Positions 22,950 to 27,254 of a stretch of DNA of 27,254 bases are shown one piece after another. The stretch's first letter is position 1; every line of letters starts with the position of its first letter. A model generated the notes under the pieces. That model did no database searches. It saw only the letters and a list, made by a program, of their open reading frames with translations, and was not told the DNA's origin. Origin of the DNA: DASZZZ01 sp036260375 (GTDB taxonomy: Bacteria > Actinomycetota > CADDZG01 > WHSQ01); assembly GCA_036260375.1 (NCBI GenBank), contig DASZZZ010000057.1, forward strand, positions 1 through 27,254. Direction: 5' to 3'. The translations under genes were made by a program, and so were the position numbers.

Positions 22950-25706
22950 GTGCTGGGCCGCGACGGCCTCGAGGCAGTGCGCGCGGTCAAGGTCTACCGG
23001 CTCGAGGGCGTGACCGAGGCCGAGGCCGAAGGGTTCGCACGTGACGTGCTGGCCGAGCCGCTCGAGCAGCGGTACGCGCTCAACCGTCCGCTCGTCGACG
23101 ACGCCCGCCACCGCGTCGAGGTCGCGTACCGCCCGGGCGTGACGAACCCCGAGAGCGCGTCGCTGCTGAAGGCGGCGCGCCACGTCGGCCTCGACGGCAT
23201 GGTGGCGGCCGACTCCAGCTGGGAGTACCACTTCTACGGCCGCGTCGACGACGCGCGGGCGCGCGCCATCGTCGGCCGCCTCCTCGTCAACGACACCGTG
23301 GAGCACGTCGTCACCCGGCCCCCGTCGACGCTGCTGCTCCGGGGCGACGAGCGCGCCGCGGAGACGGTCGCGCTGCGGGGGCTCGACGACGACGCGCTCG
23401 ACGAGCTCTCGCGCACGCGCATGCTGTATCTGTCGCGCGCCGAGATGCGCGCGCTGCGCGACTTCTTCCGGCGCGCCGGCCGCGATCCCGTCGACGTCGA
23501 GCTCGAGACGCTCGCGCAGACGTGGAGCGAGCACTGCAGCCACAAGACGTTCAAGAGCCCGCTCGCCACGGACGGTGGCGAACGGCCGCCGCTGCTGATG
23601 CGCCTCAAGGACGCGTCGCGCCGCCACGACGCCAACGTGCTGTCGTCGTTCGAGGACAACTCCGGCGTCATCCGTCTGACCGACGGCTGGGGCGTGTGCG
23701 GCAAGGTCGAGACGCACAACAGCCCGAGCGCGATCGAGCCCTACGGAGGGGCCGCGACCGGCAGCGGCGGCGTGTTCCGCGACATCGCCGGAACCGGGCT
23801 CGGGGCGCGCTGCATCGCGTCGACCGACGTCTTCTGCCTCGCGCCGCCCGACCTCGCGGAGCGCGACGTGCCGCCCGGCTGCCTGCACCCGCGCTACGTG
23901 CTGCGCCGCGTCGTCGCCGGCGTGCGCGACTACGGCAACCGCATGGGCATCCCGACTAACAACGGGTCGCTGCACTTCCACCCCGACTACCGCGCGAAGC
24001 CCTCGGTCATCGTCGGCGCGTACGGGATCGTGCCCGACGACGCGTGCCGCAAGGGCGCGCCCGTCCCGGGCGACGTCGTCGTCGTGGCCGGGGGCCGCAC
24101 GGGACGCGACGGGATCCACGGCGCGACGTTCTCGAGCGGCGAGATGACGGGAACGACGTCCGAGGTCGCGGCGAGCGCGGTCCAGATCGGCAACCCCGTC
24201 GAGGAGAAGCGCACGTTCGACGCCCTGCTCGCGTGCCGCGACCGCGGCCTGCTGCGCGCTCTGACCGACTGCGGCGCCGGCGGGTTCTCGTCGGCGATCG
24301 GCGAGATGGGCGCGCGCACCGGCGTCGCCGTCGAGCTCGAGCGCGCGCCGCTCAAGTACTCGGGGCTCGCACCGTGGGAGATCTGGGTGTCGGAGTCGCA
24401 GGAGCGCATGGTCGCGGCGGTCCCGCCGGAGCACGCCGACGACGTCGTGCGCGTCTGCGCCGAGCACAACGTCGAGGCGACCGTGCTCGGCACCTTCACC
24501 GGCGACGGGCGTCTGGTCGTGCGTCACCGCGGGCGCGTCGTGTGCGACCTCCCGATGGAGCTGCTCCACGACGGCATGCCGCGCGCCCCGCTCGCGGCGC
24601 GCTGGGCGCCGCCCGCGTACGACGACCACGACGTCCCCGAGCCGGCCGACGCGACCGCGGAGCTGTGCCGCGTCCTCGCCGACCCGAACGTGTGCTCCAA
24701 GGAGCCCGTCGTGCGCCTCTACGACCACACCGTCCAGGGCACGAACGTCGTCGCGCCGTACGGGGGGCCGGACGGGCGCGCGCCCAACGACGGCGCGGTC
24801 GTCACGCCGCTGTACGGCGACGACGCCGCAGTCGCGATCGCGCACGGGCTGCACCCGGCGCTCGTCCGGCTCGATCCCTACTGGGGGGCCGCGTGGGCGG
24901 TGACAGAGGCGCTCGCCAACTTCGTGGCGGCGGGCGGCGACCCCCGGCACGCCGGGCTCGTCGACAACTTCGTGTGGCCGGTCCCCGACGAGCGCCTGCT
25001 CGGCGCGCTCGACCGGTGCGTCGACGCCCTCGTCGACGCGATGGACGCGTTCGGCGTCCCGTTCGTGTCGGGCAAGGACAGCCTGTCAAGTACGTACCGC
25101 GACCCGCGCGGCGGCGTCGTCGAGGTTCCGCCCACGCTGTGCGTGTCCGCGTTCGGCCCCGCGCGCGTCGACGCGTGCGTCGGAACGGCGTTCGCAGAGC
25201 CGGGGTCGTACGTCGTGCTGCTCGGCGCGCTCGACGCGTCGTCGCCGGGCGGCTCGGTGTACGCGCGCATGCGCGACTGCGGCGGCGCGCTCCCGCGTGT
25301 CGACATGGACGCCGCCGCGACCCGGTTCGCGTCGCTTCACGACGCGCTCGGGCGCGGTCTCGTGCGCGCGTGCCACGACGTCAGCGAGGGCGGCGTCGCG
25401 GTCGCGCTCGCGGAGATGTGCGTCGGCGGAGGGCTCGGCGCGCGCGTCGACGCGCGCGCGTGTGGCGACGGCCGCGCCGACCTCCTGCTGTTCGCCGAGG
25501 TCGCGGGGTGCTTCGTCGTCGAGGTCGCCCCCGACGCGCTCGACGACCTCACCGCCGTCCTCGGCGCAGGGCCCGTCGCGGTGCTCGGACGCACTACGCC
25601 GGCGCGCCGGCTCGTCGTCGAGTGCGACGGCGAGCTCGTGATCGACGCGTCGCTCGAGCGCCTGCACGACGCGTGGGCGCGCCCGATGACGGAGGTGTTC
25701 CACTGA
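22950..25706 (+). CDS. purL: Phosphoribosylformylglycinamidine synthase, PurL with PurS-like N-terminus
   Basis: Fourth step of de novo purine synthesis: ATP-dependent amidation of FGAR to FGAM, with ammonia from PurQ. GTG 22950 is the first standard start in frame and gives 918 aa, with the catalytic signature TWSEHCSHKTF (His195) and two AIRS-like halves (VETHNSPSAIEPYGGAATG; FGVPFVSGKDSLSS). The N-terminal part resembles PurS, so this is a PurSL form lacking the glutaminase. Homology continues upstream in the same frame (for example VRVAPRGRDVRGEELL before the GTG), aligning with the first strand and helix of PurS, so the true start is probably upstream of about 22893, where no ATG, GTG, TTG or CTG exists in frame. 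The stop overlaps the probable purQ CTG start. Confidence 0.93.
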   Translation: MLGRDGLEAVRAVKVYRLEGVTEAEAEGFARDVLAEPLEQRYALNRPLVDDARHRVEVAYRPGVTNPESASLLKAARHVGLDGMVAADSSWEYHFYGRVDDARARAIVGRLLVNDTVEHVVTRPPSTLLLRGDERAAETVALRGLDDDALDELSRTRMLYLSRAEMRALRDFFRRAGRDPVDVELETLAQTWSEHCSHKTFKSPLATDGGERPPLLMRLKDASRRHDANVLSSFEDNSGVIRLTDGWGVCGKVETHNSPSAIEPYGGAATGSGGVFRDIAGTGLGARCIASTDVFCLAPPDLAERDVPPGCLHPRYVLRRVVAGVRDYGNRMGIPTNNGSLHFHPDYRAKPSVIVGAYGIVPDDACRKGAPVPGDVVVVAGGRTGRDGIHGATFSSGEMTGTTSEVAASAVQIGNPVEEKRTFDALLACRDRGLLRALTDCGAGGFSSAIGEMGARTGVAVELERAPLKYSGLAPWEIWVSESQERMVAAVPPEHADDVVRVCAEHNVEATVLGTFTGDGRLVVRHRGRVVCDLPMELLHDGMPRAPLAARWAPPAYDDHDVPEPADATAELCRVLADPNVCSKEPVVRLYDHTVQGTNVVAPYGGPDGRAPNDGAVVTPLYGDDAAVAIAHGLHPALVRLDPYWGAAWAVTEALANFVAAGGDPRHAGLVDNFVWPVPDERLLGALDRCVDALVDAMDAFGVPFVSGKDSLSSTYRDPRGGVVEVPPTLCVSAFGPARVDACVGTAFAEPGSYVVLLGALDASSPGGSVYARMRDCGGALPRVDMDAAATRFASLHDALGRGLVRACHDVSEGGVAVALAEMCVGGGLGARVDARACGDGRADLLLFAEVAGCFVVEVAPDALDDLTAVLGAGPVAVLGRTTPARRLVVECDGELVIDASLERLHDAWARPMTEVFH

Positions 25707-26476
25707 CCACGCCGCGCGCGTGCGTGCTGCGAACCGACGGGATCAACTGCGATCTCGAAACCGAGCACGCGCTCGCGCTCGCCGGCGCGCAGCCCGAGCT
25801 CGTCCACGTCAACGAGCTGCACTCCGGCGCCCGCAAGCTCAACGAGTTCTCGCTGCTCGCGCTGCCGGGCGGCTTCTCGTACGGTGACGACGTCGCGTCC
25901 GGCAAGATCCTCGCGGTCGAGCTTCTCGCCGCGCTGCGCGACCAGATCGAGGACTTCGTCGCCGACGGCCGCGTCGTGGTCGGGGTGTGCAACGGCTTCC
26001 AGGTCCTCGTGCGCACCGGCCTGCTGCCGTTCCGCCGGCTCGGCGCGATGGACGTGACGCTGCTGCCCAACGCGTCCGGGCGCTTCGAGTGCCGGTGGAT
26101 CTCCGTGCGCGTCGAGGACGGCACGTCGGTGTTCACGCGCGGGCTCGAGGGCGCGGTCGTCGACCTCCCGGTCGCGCACGGCGAGGGGCGGCTGTTCGCC
26201 CCGCCCGAGACGGTCGCGGCGCTGCGGCGCGACGGCCTCGTCGCGCTGCGCTACGCGCGCGACGGCGAGCCGTCCGGCGAGTACCCGTACAACCCCAACG
26301 GGTCGGTCGACGCGATCGCCGGCGTGTGCGACCCGAGCGGGCGCATCCTCGGGCTCATGCCGCATCCGGAGCGCTTCGTGCGGCGCGCCCAGCACCCCGA
26401 CCGGCGGCGCGCGCGGGCCGGGCCACTCGGCCTCGAGCTGTGGCGCAACGCGGTCCGGGCGGCGGCCGAGGCGTGA
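25703..26476 (+). CDS. purQ: FGAM synthase glutaminase subunit PurQ
   Basis: Class I glutamine amidotransferase that supplies ammonia to PurL. The nucleophile is Cys96 in VGVCNGFQVL; His221 and Glu223 of MPHPER complete the triad. LRTDGINCD at the N-terminus and LPGGFSYGDD are family landmarks. The start is most likely CTG 25703, which overlaps the purL stop as CTGA and has GGAGG (25691-25695) seven bases upstream. The next standard start, GTG 25724, would delete most of the first beta strand. The product from CTG is 257 aa. Tight coupling with purL fits a stoichiometric complex. Confidence 0.95.
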   Translation: MTTPRACVLRTDGINCDLETEHALALAGAQPELVHVNELHSGARKLNEFSLLALPGGFSYGDDVASGKILAVELLAALRDQIEDFVADGRVVVGVCNGFQVLVRTGLLPFRRLGAMDVTLLPNASGRFECRWISVRVEDGTSVFTRGLEGAVVDLPVAHGEGRLFAPPETVAALRRDGLVALRYARDGEPSGEYPYNPNGSVDAIAGVCDPSGRILGLMPHPERFVRRAQHPDRRRARAGPLGLELWRNAVRAAAEA

Positions 26477-26518
26477 GGCGCGGCCCCCACGATCCGCCAC
26501 TCCGGGCGTCTCTTCGGG

Positions 26519-26524
26519 TTATCT
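26519..26524 (+). promoter_or_regulatory. Candidate -10 element of nadD (leaderless)
   Basis: TTATCT within TTCGGGTTATCTA (26513-26525) lies six bases before the nadD ATG, so transcription would begin at or next to the start codon. There is no Shine-Dalgarno at a useful distance. Leaderless mRNAs are common in actinobacteria, which supports this reading. No good -35 is seen. Confidence 0.4.
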
Positions 26525-26530
26525 AGGGAC

Positions 26531-27151
26531 ATGACCATCGACGACGCGCGCGTCGCGCGCCTGGGCGTCATGGGCGGCACGTTCGACCCGATCCACATCG
26601 GGCACCTCGTGGCGGCGTCCGAGGCGCTGTACGCGTTCGAGCTCGACCGGGTCACGTTCGTGCCGACGGGGCAGCCGTGGCAGAAGCGCTTCTACTCCGA
26701 CGCCGAGGACCGCTACCTCATGACGGTCCTCGGCGCGGCGTCGAACCCCTGCTTCGCGGTGTCGCGCGTGGAGCTCGACCGCAAGGGCCCGACCTACACG
26801 GCCGACACGATGGACGTGCTGCGTTCGTTCCACGGCGACGGCGTCGAGCTGTTCTTCATCGTCGGGGGCGACGCGGTGCTGCGGCTGGGCACGTGGCACA
26901 AGGTCGAGCGACTCGCCGCGCTGGCGACCGTGATCGCCGTCACGCGCCCGGGGTTCGCGCTCGGCAACCTCGTGCGCGAGCCGTCGTGGCCGGAGCTGCG
27001 GGTGCTCGAGATGCCGGGCATCGACGTGTCGTCGACCGACGTGCGGGCGCGCGTGCGGGCGGGACGTCCGATCGACTACGTCGTCCCCGCGGACGTCGTG
27101 CGCTACATACGCGACCGCGGCCTCTACACCGCCGGCGACCCGGATGGCTGA
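26531..27151 (+). CDS. nadD: Nicotinate-nucleotide adenylyltransferase
   Basis: Makes deamido-NAD from nicotinate mononucleotide and ATP in NAD synthesis. The 206-aa product has the nucleotidyltransferase motif GGTFDPIHIGHL (15-26), the substrate-binding VPTGQPWQK, FIVGGDAVLRLGTWHK, and the ISSTxIR-type motif as SSTDVRARV. The length is typical. ATG 26531 is 54 bases after purQ and seems to have no Shine-Dalgarno, so the mRNA may be leaderless. In actinobacteria nadD usually follows proA; here purLQ lies between. Confidence 0.95.
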   Translation: MTIDDARVARLGVMGGTFDPIHIGHLVAASEALYAFELDRVTFVPTGQPWQKRFYSDAEDRYLMTVLGAASNPCFAVSRVELDRKGPTYTADTMDVLRSFHGDGVELFFIVGGDAVLRLGTWHKVERLAALATVIAVTRPGFALGNLVREPSWPELRVLEMPGIDVSSTDVRARVRAGRPIDYVVPADVVRYIRDRGLYTAGDPDG

Positions 27152-27254
27152 CGGCCGCCACCGGGCGCGCGCCCGGCGCCGCGGCCCCCCGGCCCCCCCG
27201 CCGCCGCGCGCCGGCCGGCGGCGCAGCGCGCAGGACCGGCGTCGCCGCGACGCG
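27144..27254 (+). CDS. Start of an unidentified protein, possibly LCP family (partial)
   Basis: An ATG at 27144 overlaps the nadD stop by eight bases and opens a frame that runs off the window (37 codons). The visible part is arginine- and proline-rich (MADGRHRARARRRGPPAPP). In many actinobacteria nadD is followed by a LytR-CpsA-Psr cell-wall ligase with a basic, disordered cytoplasmic tail, which this resembles. No domain is visible yet, so identity is a guess from position and composition. Confidence 0.4.
   Translation, partial: MADGRHRARARRRGPPAPPPPRAGRRRSAQDRRRRDA

Noticed and set aside
22782..22950. ProA-PurL fusion by readthrough of the proA TAG stop (same frame, no intervening stop)
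   Set aside because: A 55-codon stop-free stretch is expected by chance at this GC content; ProA ends at its normal length and a candidate promoter lies between.
21426..24950. Very long open frame on the minus strand opposite proB, proA and purL, and similar long antisense frames elsewhere
   Set aside because: Stops are rare in DNA this GC-rich; the translations are arginine/aspartate/valine-rich, low in complexity, and mirror well-supported genes.

Overview
The window is very GC-rich and reads as a chromosomal segment of an actinobacterium (Actinomycetota). The gene order ndk, mreB-mreC-mreD-PBP2-rodA, rng, rplU-rpmA-obgE ... proB-proA ... nadD is the classic actinobacterial order. A deep branch such as Acidimicrobiia or Thermoleophilia is plausible, but that placement is inference. 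Genes are tightly packed with many NTGA-type stop/start overlaps, and the starts include GTG, TTG and one probable CTG.

Layout: (1) 1-9884 is a plus-strand housekeeping block. It holds nucleotide metabolism (ndk), the rod-shape/elongasome operon (mreBCD, PBP2, rodA), an RNase E/G, ribosomal proteins bL21 and bL27, and the GTPase Obg. (2) 9885-20421 is a ~10.5 kb accessory island wedged between obgE and proB, genes that are normally adjacent. (3) 20422-27254 returns to housekeeping: proBA, purL (with a PurS-like N-terminus), purQ, nadD, and the first codons of a probable LCP-family protein.

The island is the exciting part. Its core is a four-gene plus-strand operon (13342-17478) behind a good promoter (TTGACG-N17-TAGCGT). 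The genes encode a PRMT-fold methyltransferase resembling SznE/StzE, a 479-aa three-domain metalloenzyme resembling SznF/StzF, a small Rieske ferredoxin and a cytochrome P450. In streptozotocin biosynthesis SznE methylates L-arginine, and SznF hydroxylates it twice and then rearranges it on its cupin iron to an N-nitrosourea that can release nitric oxide. All ten iron ligands I recall for SznF are present here at a constant +3 offset, so the assignment is strong. Around the operon lie a divergent alpha/beta-hydrolase plus ATP-grasp ligase pair, a NarL-type response regulator, an MFS exporter, and a sigma factor translationally coupled to an O6-alkylguanine-DNA alkyltransferase with an Ada-type zinc domain. 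That last enzyme would repair the damage methylnitrosoureas cause.

Working model (inference): arginine is methylated, N-oxygenated and N-nitrosated. The P450/Rieske pair either tailors the product or uses the released NO. The ATP-grasp enzyme joins the product to a partner, the MFS protein exports it, and the alkyltransferase protects the host DNA. No amino-sugar genes are visible, so the product is probably not streptozotocin itself. No tRNA, rRNA, CRISPR array, transposase or integrase was recognised.
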